Source: an uncultured Eubacteriales bacterium
GTDB taxonomy: Bacteria; Bacillota_A; Clostridia; Christensenellales; Aristaeellaceae
NCBI GenBank assembly: GCA_902775835.1
Contig: CACYNZ010000025.1
Coordinates: forward strand, 1-17,264
DNA length: 17,264 bases
Reading direction: 5' to 3'
Shown in pieces: positions 1 through 7,193 of the stretch; positions within the stretch are counted from its first letter, which is position 1, and every line of letters starts with the position of its first letter. Both the position numbers and the translations under genes were made by a program. The notes beneath the pieces are model-generated. The model did not search any database. It saw nothing but the letters and a program-made list of their open reading frames with translations, and had not been told where the DNA came from.

Positions 1-97
1 GAAAACTTGAATCCAAGTTACGATGTAGCGCCGTATACCAGACCGGTACGTACGGTGCAACGGGAGGGGTGAGGGCTTTGCCCTCCCTCTACCCTAT
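1..97 (+). mobile_element. Group II intron, 3' end (domains V and VI), probably class IIC, partial
   Basis: This is the 3' part of a self-splicing group II intron. Positions 28-58 fold as domain V: an 8-bp lower stem (28-35 with 51-58), a two-base CG bulge (49-50), and a short upper stem (36-39 with 45-48). The lower stem carries the catalytic triad CGC at 29-31, as in class IIC introns; most other classes have AGC. Positions 62-94 fold as domain VI with a TTT loop (77-79). A91 is unpaired and lies 7 nt before a 3' splice site after position 97, which ends CCCTAT and so fits the AY rule. A small hairpin (4-9 with 14-19) could be the remains of domain IV. The upper stem and loop of domain V are 3 nt shorter than the usual 34-nt form. 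The reverse transcriptase and the 5' end are outside the window, so activity cannot be judged. Confidence 0.82.
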
Positions 98-110
98 TGC
101 GCGCTCTGCC

Positions 111-139
111 TTGCGCATTGGATGGAGAGATCCTATAAT
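111..139 (+). promoter_or_regulatory. Sigma-A-type promoter for the seven-gene forward operon
   Basis: A perfect -10 hexamer TATAAT lies at 134-139 with a weak -35 (TTGCGC, 111-116) exactly 17 nt upstream. It sits between the end of the group II intron and the GTG start at 160. Transcription would start near 146, giving a very short leader that begins close to the Shine-Dalgarno sequence. The perfect -10 and spacing are seen directly; promoter function is inferred. Confidence 0.6.
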
Positions 140-159
140 GATGAAAGGGAGGTGGGTGC

Positions 160-1236
160 GTGGCGAGACGGAGTCAGGGATATGTGTTTTCCAGTACGTA
201 CTACCGGAAAAGAAAAAGTCCCATACCGAAGATTCTCCTGAGTCTGATTCTGTTGCTGGCAGCAGCCTTTTTTCTTCTGAATTATATTTCCACCCATGAT
301 CTGGAATATGTCCGGCAGAGCGTGACCATTCCCAATCTGCCGGAGGAGCTGGAAGGGTTTGCCATACTGCAGCTCAGTGACCTGCAGGGTGCGGAGGATG
401 AGGGCATGGTGCGCAAGATTGCGTCCCTGACCTCCGGGAAAAGCTATTCCTGTGTGGTGTTCACCGGAGACATGGTGGGACGCGGAAGCACAGAGATGCT
501 GGGAAAGATCGCCGCGCTGTTCCCTGAACAGACACCGAAGCTGCTGATCTGCGGGGATGAGGATCCCGCGTACCTGGATACGTCGCCGCACCGTTCCCTG
601 TCCGCCTATGCGGACTGGGCCGAAAGCGTGCGCGGGTACGGGATCACGATCCTGGATGAGCCGTATCTGTTCACCCGTGGAAAGAACGGCCGGGCCAGGC
701 TGTGGATTGTTCCCGAGGGACTCTACGGCATGGACCTGCAGGGCTATGAGCGCACCAGCCGGAACCAGGCGGCGCTGCAGAGCGAAGAGCAGAGCCCGGA
801 AGCCGCGGCTCGGCGCCGGGTGTGGCAGTATGAGGCGGAGCGCATGCAGCGTGTACAGGCCGCGGTGGCGGACATGAAGGATACGGATATCCAGATCGTC
901 CTGACCCATGTGCCCGTGACGGAGGATTATGCCAGGACCATGGAGGACTGGCATGGAAAGGATGAGATCTTTTCCCTGAGGCGTGTGTCCCTGATTCTCG
1001 CGGGACATTATGTGGCCGGACAGTGGCGGCTTCCGGGAAAAGGCGCCATTTACGTGCCGGAGCGCGGATATTTTCCCGGGGATGAGGGCCTGTGCGGGTT
1101 CAATTATCCCGGGGGCATCATGCAGTATATCAGCCCGGGCATGGGCACAAGCTCGATCTATCAGGGGATGTTCGGGCGGCTGTTCAATGCGCCGGTGATC
1201 ACAAGCCTGGAACTGACAGGCAAGATGAGAAATTGA
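160..1236 (+). CDS. Membrane-anchored metallophosphoesterase-like protein with degenerate metal-binding motifs
   Basis: The 358-aa protein has a short basic N-terminus, one transmembrane segment (about residues 24-43) and a calcineurin-like phosphoesterase fold resembling the YkuE group. The family motifs are present in order but altered: LSDLQG (72-77; the usual DxH has Gln76 in place of His), TGDMVGRG (102-109; the second Asp of GDxxD is Gly), CGDED (131-135; in place of GNH[DE]), LTHVP (248-252, His kept) and AGHYVAGQ (281-288; in place of GHTHGGQ, second His lost). Several ligands of the two-metal centre are therefore missing, so it may be a pseudoenzyme or have changed chemistry. The GTG start at 160 is supported by AGGGAGG at 146-152. 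First gene of the forward operon, 22 nt before the MATE gene. The fold is fairly sure; the substrate is unknown. Confidence 0.85.
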   Translation: MARRSQGYVFSSTYYRKRKSPIPKILLSLILLLAAAFFLLNYISTHDLEYVRQSVTIPNLPEELEGFAILQLSDLQGAEDEGMVRKIASLTSGKSYSCVVFTGDMVGRGSTEMLGKIAALFPEQTPKLLICGDEDPAYLDTSPHRSLSAYADWAESVRGYGITILDEPYLFTRGKNGRARLWIVPEGLYGMDLQGYERTSRNQAALQSEEQSPEAAARRRVWQYEAERMQRVQAAVADMKDTDIQIVLTHVPVTEDYARTMEDWHGKDEIFSLRRVSLILAGHYVAGQWRLPGKGAIYVPERGYFPGDEGLCGFNYPGGIMQYISPGMGTSSIYQGMFGRLFNAPVITSLELTGKMRN

Positions 1237-1258
1237 CGTTTATTAAGGCAGGTCGCGC

Positions 1259-2638
1259 ATGAGGAAACAGACAGGCAGATATGAAATGGACATGACAACG
1301 GGGCCGCTGATCCCGGAAATCCTGAAGTTCTCGGGACCGCTGGTGCTCACGGGCATTCTGCAGCTGCTCTATAACGCCGCGGATATCGTGGTGGTGGGGC
1401 GCTTTGCGGGTGCTGCGTCCCTGGCCGCGGTGGGCAGCACCGGGTCACTGATCAATCTGATCATCAATGTGTTCATGGGGCTGAGCGTGGGTGCCAGCGT
1501 CATGGTGGCAAAGCATTTCGGCGCCGGCAACAGGCAGGCGGTGGAAAACGGCGTGCATACGGCCATCACAGTGGCCATACTGGCAGGCATTCTGGTAGGG
1601 GTGTTCGGGTTTGTCATGGCCCGGCCGCTGCTCCGGCTCATGGACAGTCCCCCGGACGTGCTGGACCTGGCAAGCCTGTACATGCGGATCTTCTTCCTGG
1701 GCATGCCGGCCAATATGCTCTATAACTTCGGCGCTGCCATACTCAGGGCCGTGGGCGACACCCGGAGGCCGCTGTACTTCCTCTCCATCTCCGGACTGGT
1801 GAACGTGTTCCTGAACCTGTTTTTTGTCATCGTCTTCCACATGGACGTGGCGGGCGTGGCGCTGGCCACCATTATCTCGCAGATCATCAGCGCTGTGCTG
1901 GTCATCCTGTGCCTGATCCATTCCGATGGTCTGGTGCATCTGAACCTTCGGGCACTGCGCATTGAAAAGCGCGCGATGAAGGAGATTCTCAGGGTGGGTC
2001 TGCCGGCCGGATTCCAGGGCAGTCTGTTTTCCATCTCCAATGTGCTGATTCAGTCCTCCATCAATTCCTTCCAGTCCGTGGCCATGGCAGGCAATGCGGC
2101 TTCCTCCAATCTGGAAGGGTTCGTGTATACGGCCATGAACGCCATTCATCAGGCGGACATCACCTTTGCCAGCCAGAACTATGGTGCCGGCAAGGCCAGG
2201 CGCGTGAACCAGGTCATGTGGGCATGCCTTGCCACGGTCAGCGTGATCGGGCTTGCGCTGGGTTTCGGCGTGCTGGCACTGGGCACACCGCTTCTGTCCA
2301 TCTATAACCAGGACCCGGAAGTGATCGCCTTTGGTCTGAAGCGGATGCGCATTATCCTGCCCACCTACTTCACCTGCGGCATGATGGACGTGATGGTGGG
2401 ACAGATCCGGGGCATCGGGTATTCCATCATGCCCATGATCGTGAGCCTGACCGGCGCGTGCCTGTTCAGGATTGTGTGGATTCTTACGATCTTTGCGGTT
2501 CCGCAGTATCATACGCTGGAAGTGCTGTACCTGTCCTACCCGGCGTCCTGGGTGCTGACGTTCAGCATTCATATGATCTGCTATCTCCTGGTGCGCAAGA
2601 AGCGCCTGGGTATTCTGAAGGGAGAGAAATCATCATGA
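1259..2638 (+). CDS. MATE family multidrug/cation antiporter
   Basis: The 459-aa integral membrane protein belongs to the multidrug and toxic compound extrusion family (NorM/DinF-like), which exports organic cations or metabolites using a Na+ or H+ gradient. The N-terminus has the family-typical TTGPLIPEILKFSGPLV stretch, followed by LLYNAADIVVVGRFAG. The length and about 12 hydrophobic segments fit the family, as do paired-half signatures such as AILRAVGDTRRPLYF and GQIRGIGYSIMPM. The start at 1259 is preceded by AAGGCAGG (1245-1252). The stop overlaps the next start (ATGA, 2635-2638), so translation is probably coupled. The exported compound cannot be inferred from the sequence. Confidence 0.95.
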   Translation: MRKQTGRYEMDMTTGPLIPEILKFSGPLVLTGILQLLYNAADIVVVGRFAGAASLAAVGSTGSLINLIINVFMGLSVGASVMVAKHFGAGNRQAVENGVHTAITVAILAGILVGVFGFVMARPLLRLMDSPPDVLDLASLYMRIFFLGMPANMLYNFGAAILRAVGDTRRPLYFLSISGLVNVFLNLFFVIVFHMDVAGVALATIISQIISAVLVILCLIHSDGLVHLNLRALRIEKRAMKEILRVGLPAGFQGSLFSISNVLIQSSINSFQSVAMAGNAASSNLEGFVYTAMNAIHQADITFASQNYGAGKARRVNQVMWACLATVSVIGLALGFGVLALGTPLLSIYNQDPEVIAFGLKRMRIILPTYFTCGMMDVMVGQIRGIGYSIMPMIVSLTGACLFRIVWILTIFAVPQYHTLEVLYLSYPASWVLTFSIHMICYLLVRKKRLGILKGEKSS

Positions 2639-3489
2639 CAGTGAAACAGGCATGGAAAGATGCGCGCTCGGCTCTGAAAGGGAAAGCCGGGGAACAGCTG
2701 GATTTTGTACTGGTGCAGGTGCTACTGCGGCTTCTGGTTCTGACGCCCTGCATGTTCCTGATGACCGGCCGGCTGAAGATCCTGGCCGTTCTCTCACCTG
2801 TGCTCTGGATTCTGGTGATCCCCGTCATACGGCGCAACAGCGCAGCTGCCCAGCAGAGATGCCTTGGAGGCGGTGAGCTGTTTTCCACTTCCCTGGTGGA
2901 CCGCAGCGCATACGGGCAGAAGCTGGGCCAGGGTCTCAGGACCGGACTGTGTCTGCTGCTCTGGGCACTCCCCTTCATTGCCGCCACCCTGTTTATCTAC
3001 CGTGTCATGTATGGAAATACGGTGGTGGGCCAGACGGACGTGTTCTCCGTGCTCATGACGCTCAGCGATCTTGGCGGAGGGGACATTGTGCGCGGAACCA
3101 TCTATGCCATGTGCATGTATCTGGCCACGCTCCTGCCCTTTGTGTTCGGGCTCTCCTTCCATTCCGGCAATCGCCATGCCCGGGCTCTGAATGATGCCGG
3201 GCGGATCCGCGGGCACCGGGGACTGGTCATCCGGACTTGGTGGTCCGGCATTGCCCTGCTGCTGCCGTTCCTGCTGGTCTGCGGGTATTTCGGGATCGAC
3301 TATGCCGGGAAACTGGTGGATGCCGTGAACAACATGGCAGCTTCCGGACTGCATCTTCCGTCCCTGGGCCGCCGGATCTATTATGTGCTGGGTGCCTTTG
3401 TGGTGTTTGTGCTGCCGGTGATCCCGCTGCGCTCCATGCTCACGGCGGCCTGCGTGCGCGGACTGAAGGAGGATCGGGATGCGGCTTGA
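2635..3489 (+). CDS. Polytopic membrane protein of unknown function
   Basis: I do not recognise a family for this 284-aa protein. Roughly six hydrophobic segments are visible, near residues 28-45, 48-65, 105-122, 157-175, 203-221 and 252-272, with a basic loop (RNRHARALNDAG-like, about 182-195) and a basic C-terminus. The reading frame is open upstream to 2458, but that part overlaps the MATE gene. The start at 2635 is chosen because GGGAGAG (2620-2626) precedes it and it forms an ATGA overlap with the MATE stop. The tail overlaps rsuA by 11 nt. Coupling to the MATE gene hints at a membrane or envelope role, but nothing more specific is supported. Confidence 0.85.
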   Translation: MTVKQAWKDARSALKGKAGEQLDFVLVQVLLRLLVLTPCMFLMTGRLKILAVLSPVLWILVIPVIRRNSAAAQQRCLGGGELFSTSLVDRSAYGQKLGQGLRTGLCLLLWALPFIAATLFIYRVMYGNTVVGQTDVFSVLMTLSDLGGGDIVRGTIYAMCMYLATLLPFVFGLSFHSGNRHARALNDAGRIRGHRGLVIRTWWSGIALLLPFLLVCGYFGIDYAGKLVDAVNNMAASGLHLPSLGRRIYYVLGAFVVFVLPVIPLRSMLTAACVRGLKEDRDAA

Positions 3490-4192
3490 CCGTCTTCTGG
3501 TGACCCTTGGCGTGGGCAGCCGGAAAGAGGTCCAGACCATGATCCGGAAAGGCCGCGTGACCCTGAACGGCCGAGTCAATACCCGGCCGGAGAGCGACTG
3601 CGCGGAGCAGCCGGAGGTGGAACTGGACGGCAGAAGGCTGGATACGCGCCTGATGCGGCATGTGGTCATGAACAAGCCCGGGGATGTGCTCACGGCGGCC
3701 CGGGACCGGAAGCAGCAGACGGTCATGGACCTTCTGCCGCCGGAATATACGAGCCTGGAATGCATGCCGGTGGGCAGGCTGGACCGGGATACCACAGGCG
3801 TTCTGCTGTTCACCTGCGACGGGGAGATGGCGCACCGCCTGCTCTCGCCCAGGCATCATGTGGAGAAAGTGTACGTATCCCGTATCTCGGGACAGCTGAC
3901 GGAGGCGGAAGCGGACCGGCTGCGCCTTGGCGTGGACCTGGGCGACTTTGTCTCGGCGCCTGCCCGGGTGGAAGTGCTCGAGCACGGGGAAAACGACCTG
4001 GTGCGCCTGACCATATCCGAGGGCAAGTTTCACCAGGTGAAGCGCATGTTTGAAAGCGTGGGGCACACTGTGCTCAGGCTGCACCGGGAGGCCTTCGGCC
4101 CGCTGAGGGCGGAGGACCTGGAGGAAGGCGCGTGGCGGGAACTGAGCGACGGGGAAATCAGGGCGCTCAGGGCATGCTGCGGGCTGGATTGA
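3479..4192 (+). CDS. rsuA: 16S rRNA pseudouridine synthase, RsuA family
   Basis: The 237-aa enzyme isomerises a uridine to pseudouridine in 16S rRNA; in E. coli RsuA the target is U516. Residues 1-60 form an S4 RNA-binding domain (RLDRLLVTLGVGSRKEV, then RKGRVTLNGR). The catalytic block GRLDRDTTGVLLFT starts at residue 99 and places the catalytic aspartate at 102. The C-terminal block EGKFHQVKRMFESVGHTV is the other family hallmark. Length matches the single-S4-domain RsuA group. The start at 3479 is supported by GAAGGAGG (3466-3473) and overlaps the preceding gene by 11 nt. A second rRNA modification gene follows after 11 nt. A related RluB/E/F-type specificity cannot be fully excluded. Confidence 0.93.
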   Translation: MRLDRLLVTLGVGSRKEVQTMIRKGRVTLNGRVNTRPESDCAEQPEVELDGRRLDTRLMRHVVMNKPGDVLTAARDRKQQTVMDLLPPEYTSLECMPVGRLDRDTTGVLLFTCDGEMAHRLLSPRHHVEKVYVSRISGQLTEAEADRLRLGVDLGDFVSAPARVEVLEHGENDLVRLTISEGKFHQVKRMFESVGHTVLRLHREAFGPLRAEDLEEGAWRELSDGEIRALRACCGLD

Positions 4193-4203
4193 GAGGACAG
4201 AGT

Positions 4204-4806
4204 ATGGATCAGTATTTTACCCGGGAGCCCTCCAGCGAGAGCCGTCCCGTGATCTGCGAGTTTGAGGACCGGGGCAGGAAGTATGTGTTTGAAACCGATG
4301 CCGGCGTGTTTTCCAGGGGCGAGGTGGACCAGGGCACGGAGATTCTTTTAAAGGCGCTGCCCGACCTTGACGGGGACATTCTCGACCTGGGCTGCGGCTG
4401 GGGCGTTGTGGGCACCTGCCTGAAAGGCAGGAATCCGGATGCGCGCATTGTGATGGTGGATGTGAACCTGCGCGCGCTGGAGCTGAGCCGGAAGAACCTG
4501 AGCCGCAATGGTGCCAGCGCCGAGGTGCTGGAGAGCGACGGGTTTGAAGGCATCCGGGACCGGACGTTTGATGCGGTGGTGACCAATCCACCCATCCGCG
4601 CCGGCAAGGAGAAGGTCTATGAAATGCTCGGGGACGCGGCACACTCGCTGAAGAGCGGAGGACAGCTGTTTGTGGTGATCCGCAAGCAGCAAGGCGCGGA
4701 AAGCTGCATGCGGTATCTGAAGACACTGTTTGATGAAGTGGAAAAGATTGACCGTTCAGCCGGATACTGGGTCCTGCAGGCCCGGGAAAGAAAACAGGAG
4801 GGATAA
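4204..4806 (+). CDS. RsmC-like SAM-dependent 16S rRNA (guanine-N2) methyltransferase
   Basis: The 200-aa single-domain class I methyltransferase uses S-adenosylmethionine. The SAM-binding motif I DLGCGWGVVG lies at 61-70, the acidic end of strand 2 is MVDVN (84-88), and the catalytic NPPIRAGK block is at 128-135. The NPPxRxGK form is typical of RsmC/YbxB proteins, which methylate guanine N2 in small-subunit rRNA (G1207 in E. coli). It lacks the extra N-terminal domain of E. coli RsmC, as is usual in Firmicutes. The frame is open from 4132, but the start at 4204 avoids overlap with rsuA and follows GAGAGG (4191-4196). It lies 11 nt after rsuA and 3 nt before the PatB gene. Confidence 0.9.
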   Translation: MDQYFTREPSSESRPVICEFEDRGRKYVFETDAGVFSRGEVDQGTEILLKALPDLDGDILDLGCGWGVVGTCLKGRNPDARIVMVDVNLRALELSRKNLSRNGASAEVLESDGFEGIRDRTFDAVVTNPPIRAGKEKVYEMLGDAAHSLKSGGQLFVVIRKQQGAESCMRYLKTLFDEVEKIDRSAGYWVLQARERKQEG

Positions 4807-4809
4807 GCG

Positions 4810-5964
4810 GTGTTTGATCAGGAATTCTTTGATGCGGGACTGTACCGCAAGGGAACGAACAGCATCAAGTGGGACATGTGTCAGCGCGAGCACGGACCGG
4901 TCCTTCCCATGTGGGTGGCGGACATGGATTTTCCGTCTCCGCCGGCGGTACAGGCCGCACTGCTTGAGCGTGCCGCGCATCCCACGTATGGATACACGGA
5001 AGCCGGGGAAGGCTATACCCGGGCACTGTGCGGGTTCTGGAAGCGGCAGCACGGGGCGGAGATTGATCCGGAAAGCGTGGTGGACCTGCCCTGCGTGGTG
5101 ACCGGCCTGAAGCTGGCCATCCAGACATTCACGCAGCCCGGCGACGGCGTGATTGTGCAGAAGCCGGTGTACGGACCGTTCCTGGAATCCGTGGCGGTGA
5201 CGGGACGCAGGGAAATGGACGCGACATTGGTTCCGGACGCCGAGGGCCGGTATCATATGGACCTGGAAAAAGTGGAAACGTTCTGCCGGGAAGGCGCAAA
5301 GCTGATGATGCTGTGCAACCCGCACAACCCGGTTTCCAGGGCCTGGACCCGTCAGGAGATGATGGATCTGGTGGAGATCCTGAACCGGTATCACGTGCCG
5401 CTGGTCTCGGATGAAATCCACGCGGACTTCGTGTATGAACCCATGGAGATGATCACCGCCCTGAACCTGCCCGTGGAGCGGCTGATGGTTCTGTGCGCCG
5501 CCAGCAAGACCTTCAATCTGGCGGGTCTGCAGATGGCCAATGCGGTGTGTCCGGATCCGGAAATCCGCAGTATGCTGAAACAGCGCATCAATGAAAACGG
5601 CGTGGTAGCCGGGAATATTTTCGGCATGCTGGCGACGCAGGCCGCCTATGACGGTGGCGATGCGTGGCTGAAGGGCCTGAAAGAGTATCTGATGGGCAAC
5701 CGGGACGTGCTGGAAAAGGGTGTCCGCGAGATCCCCGGCGCGGCGATCAGTCCCATGGAAGCCACCTATCTCGGCTGGCTGGACCTCAGGGCCTATGGGG
5801 ATACGGACACCATCATGAAGAAGTGCGAAAAGGCCGGCGTGGTGTTTACCGGGGGCACGTTCTTCGGCAGGGAAGCCGGGAACGGGTTCGTGCGCGTAAA
5901 CTACGGCACGCGCCGCGCGCATGTGGTCATGACCCTCGAGCGGCTGCGGGAAGCGCTGTCATGA
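4810..5964 (+). CDS. PatB/MalY-type pyridoxal-phosphate C-S lyase / aminotransferase
   Basis: The 384-aa fold-type I PLP enzyme resembles PatB of Bacillus and MalY of E. coli, which cleave cystathionine and related C-S compounds (cystathionine beta-lyase, cysteine desulfhydrase activity). The N-terminal block WDMCQREHGPVLPMWVADMDF is diagnostic. The active site has CNPHNP (169-174), SDEIH (200-204) and SKTFNLAGLQ with the PLP-binding Lys233. Length equals the family norm. The GTG start at 4810 follows a strong AGGAGGG (4796-4802). The stop overlaps the next ATG (5961-5964). Whether it works in methionine biosynthesis or sulfur-compound degradation cannot be told here, because no other sulfur genes are nearby. 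Confidence 0.92.
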   Translation: MFDQEFFDAGLYRKGTNSIKWDMCQREHGPVLPMWVADMDFPSPPAVQAALLERAAHPTYGYTEAGEGYTRALCGFWKRQHGAEIDPESVVDLPCVVTGLKLAIQTFTQPGDGVIVQKPVYGPFLESVAVTGRREMDATLVPDAEGRYHMDLEKVETFCREGAKLMMLCNPHNPVSRAWTRQEMMDLVEILNRYHVPLVSDEIHADFVYEPMEMITALNLPVERLMVLCAASKTFNLAGLQMANAVCPDPEIRSMLKQRINENGVVAGNIFGMLATQAAYDGGDAWLKGLKEYLMGNRDVLEKGVREIPGAAISPMEATYLGWLDLRAYGDTDTIMKKCEKAGVVFTGGTFFGREAGNGFVRVNYGTRRAHVVMTLERLREALS

Positions 5965-7136
5965 GACCGGACAGAGCGCGTATCCCGGAGCTGGACGGCT
6001 TCCGGGTGCTCATGATTCTGGTGGTGGCCTGGTTCCATTTCTGGCAGCAGAGCTGGCTGACGCCGTATATCGGCAGGTACTCCCTGGACTTTCTGGTGCG
6101 GGCCGGCTATATGATGGTGGACGGCACCATTCTGCTCAGCGGCTTCCTTCTCTACCTGCCCTGGGCAAGACAGCAGCGCGACGGCGGGCCGAGCCCGGAT
6201 ACCCGGGATTTCTATGAGCGCAGGTTCCGGCGGATTGCGCCGAGCTACTGGCTGTATACACTGCTCATGCTCTTTGTGGTGGTGCTCCCCTATCATCTTT
6301 ATACCCGGACCGGGGATCTGATCAAGGACCTTCTGATGCATTTCGGATTCATCTTCAACTGGACGCGGCCCACCTATCTGGGCACGCAGCTGGGCGGCGG
6401 GAGCTGGACGATCGCCGTGGAAATGCAGTTCTATGTGATCTTTCCCCTGCTGGCCGGGCTGTGCCGGAAACATCCGGGCGCGGTGCTGCTGGGCATGACG
6501 GCTGCGGCAGCCTATTTCCGGGGCACCATGGTGCATGTCATGTCGGAGTACGGCATGGTGGTCAATCAGATGGTCAGCTTTCTGGATGTGTATGCACTGG
6601 GCATGGCGCTGGCCATCGCCTATGCGCATCTGGAGAAATGCACGTTTGCCGGAAAGCGGAAGATCCTGATGCAGACAGGCGCCACATTGCTGTTTGTGCT
6701 CGGCATATTCTGCACCCTGAAGATTCTGCGGGCCCAGGCCTCCTCGCCTTCCTATACCGAGATCCAGGCGGGGCAGATGATCCGGCGCCCGATTCTCGCC
6801 CTGTCGCTTGGAGCCGTGCTGATCTCCCTGCCCTTCAGCATCCGGCCGCTGAGGCTTCTGTTCGGAAACCCGGTGACCCGCTTTCTGTCAGGGATTTCCA
6901 TGAACTTCTACCTTCTGCATCAGAGTGTGGCCGTGCACCTGAAGCGGCTGGGCATCCCGTTTTCCGAGTTCGAGCTTCCCAACCAGGCCGGTGACCGTGT
7001 CTGGCAGATGCGCTACAGCCTGCTGTGCGTGGGCATTTCGCTGGTGCTGGCGGTGCTTGTGACCTATCTGGTGGAAAAGCCCTGTTCCAGACTGCTGGCG
7101 AAACTTTTCAGGGCAAAGAAAGAGAGACAGTCCTGA
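5961..7136 (+). CDS. Acyltransferase-3 family membrane protein
   Basis: The 391-aa multi-pass membrane protein belongs to the acyltransferase-3 family (OatA/OafA-like), which moves acetyl or other short acyl groups onto cell-surface glycans. The family signature LDGFRVLMILVVAWFH is at 11-26, with the likely catalytic His26. FYERRFRRIAPSYWL (84-98) and SWTIAVEMQFY (148-158, Glu154) are the other conserved blocks. About ten hydrophobic segments are visible, and there is no C-terminal SGNH domain. The frame is open upstream to 5664, but 5961 is chosen because it gives an ATGA overlap with the preceding stop and begins the family domain; the Shine-Dalgarno is weak, so coupling is likely. Last gene of the forward operon; its end forms part of the terminator. 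The acceptor glycan is unknown. Confidence 0.9.
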   Translation: MRPDRARIPELDGFRVLMILVVAWFHFWQQSWLTPYIGRYSLDFLVRAGYMMVDGTILLSGFLLYLPWARQQRDGGPSPDTRDFYERRFRRIAPSYWLYTLLMLFVVVLPYHLYTRTGDLIKDLLMHFGFIFNWTRPTYLGTQLGGGSWTIAVEMQFYVIFPLLAGLCRKHPGAVLLGMTAAAAYFRGTMVHVMSEYGMVVNQMVSFLDVYALGMALAIAYAHLEKCTFAGKRKILMQTGATLLFVLGIFCTLKILRAQASSPSYTEIQAGQMIRRPILALSLGAVLISLPFSIRPLRLLFGNPVTRFLSGISMNFYLLHQSVAVHLKRLGIPFSEFELPNQAGDRVWQMRYSLLCVGISLVLAVLVTYLVEKPCSRLLAKLFRAKKERQS

Positions 7137-7178
7137 TCATTTTCCCGGGAAACCGGGGAAAGAGGACTGTCTCTTTTT
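7123..7178 (+). terminator. Strong intrinsic terminator, probably bidirectional
   Basis: A perfect 12-bp stem (7123-7134 with 7163-7174) encloses a second hairpin (7141-7148 with 7153-7160) capped by a GAAA tetraloop. It runs into TTTTT (7174-7178). The left arm overlaps the last codons of the acyltransferase gene. On the reverse strand the hairpin lies about 20 nt past the stop of the FAD oxidoreductase and is followed by a moderately U-rich stretch, so it may stop both convergent operons. Confidence 0.9.
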
Positions 7179-7193
7179 GTATGCCAGCATCGG

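Noticed and set aside
61..97. Rho-independent terminator at the GC-rich hairpin before the first gene
   Set aside because: There is no U-tract after the stem, and the adjacent domain V plus the bulged A at the branch distance identify it as intron domain VI.
69..299. 76-codon + strand frame starting inside the intron
   Set aside because: It begins within domain VI of the intron and overlaps the metallophosphoesterase gene out of frame; no domain is visible.
133..1008. 291-codon reverse-strand frame opposite the metallophosphoesterase
   Set aside because: The sense frame has a good GTG start with a ribosome site, a membrane anchor and ordered family motifs; the antisense frame has none.
1445..5922. 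Long reverse-strand frames at 1445-2572, 2794-3813 and 4756-5922
   Set aside because: They lie opposite well-supported MATE, membrane-protein, rsuA and PatB genes, and their translations are low-complexity and His/Arg/Pro-rich.
5664..5960. N-terminal extension of the acyltransferase frame
   Set aside because: It lies inside the PatB gene in another frame, and the acyltransferase-3 domain begins right after the overlapping ATG at 5961.
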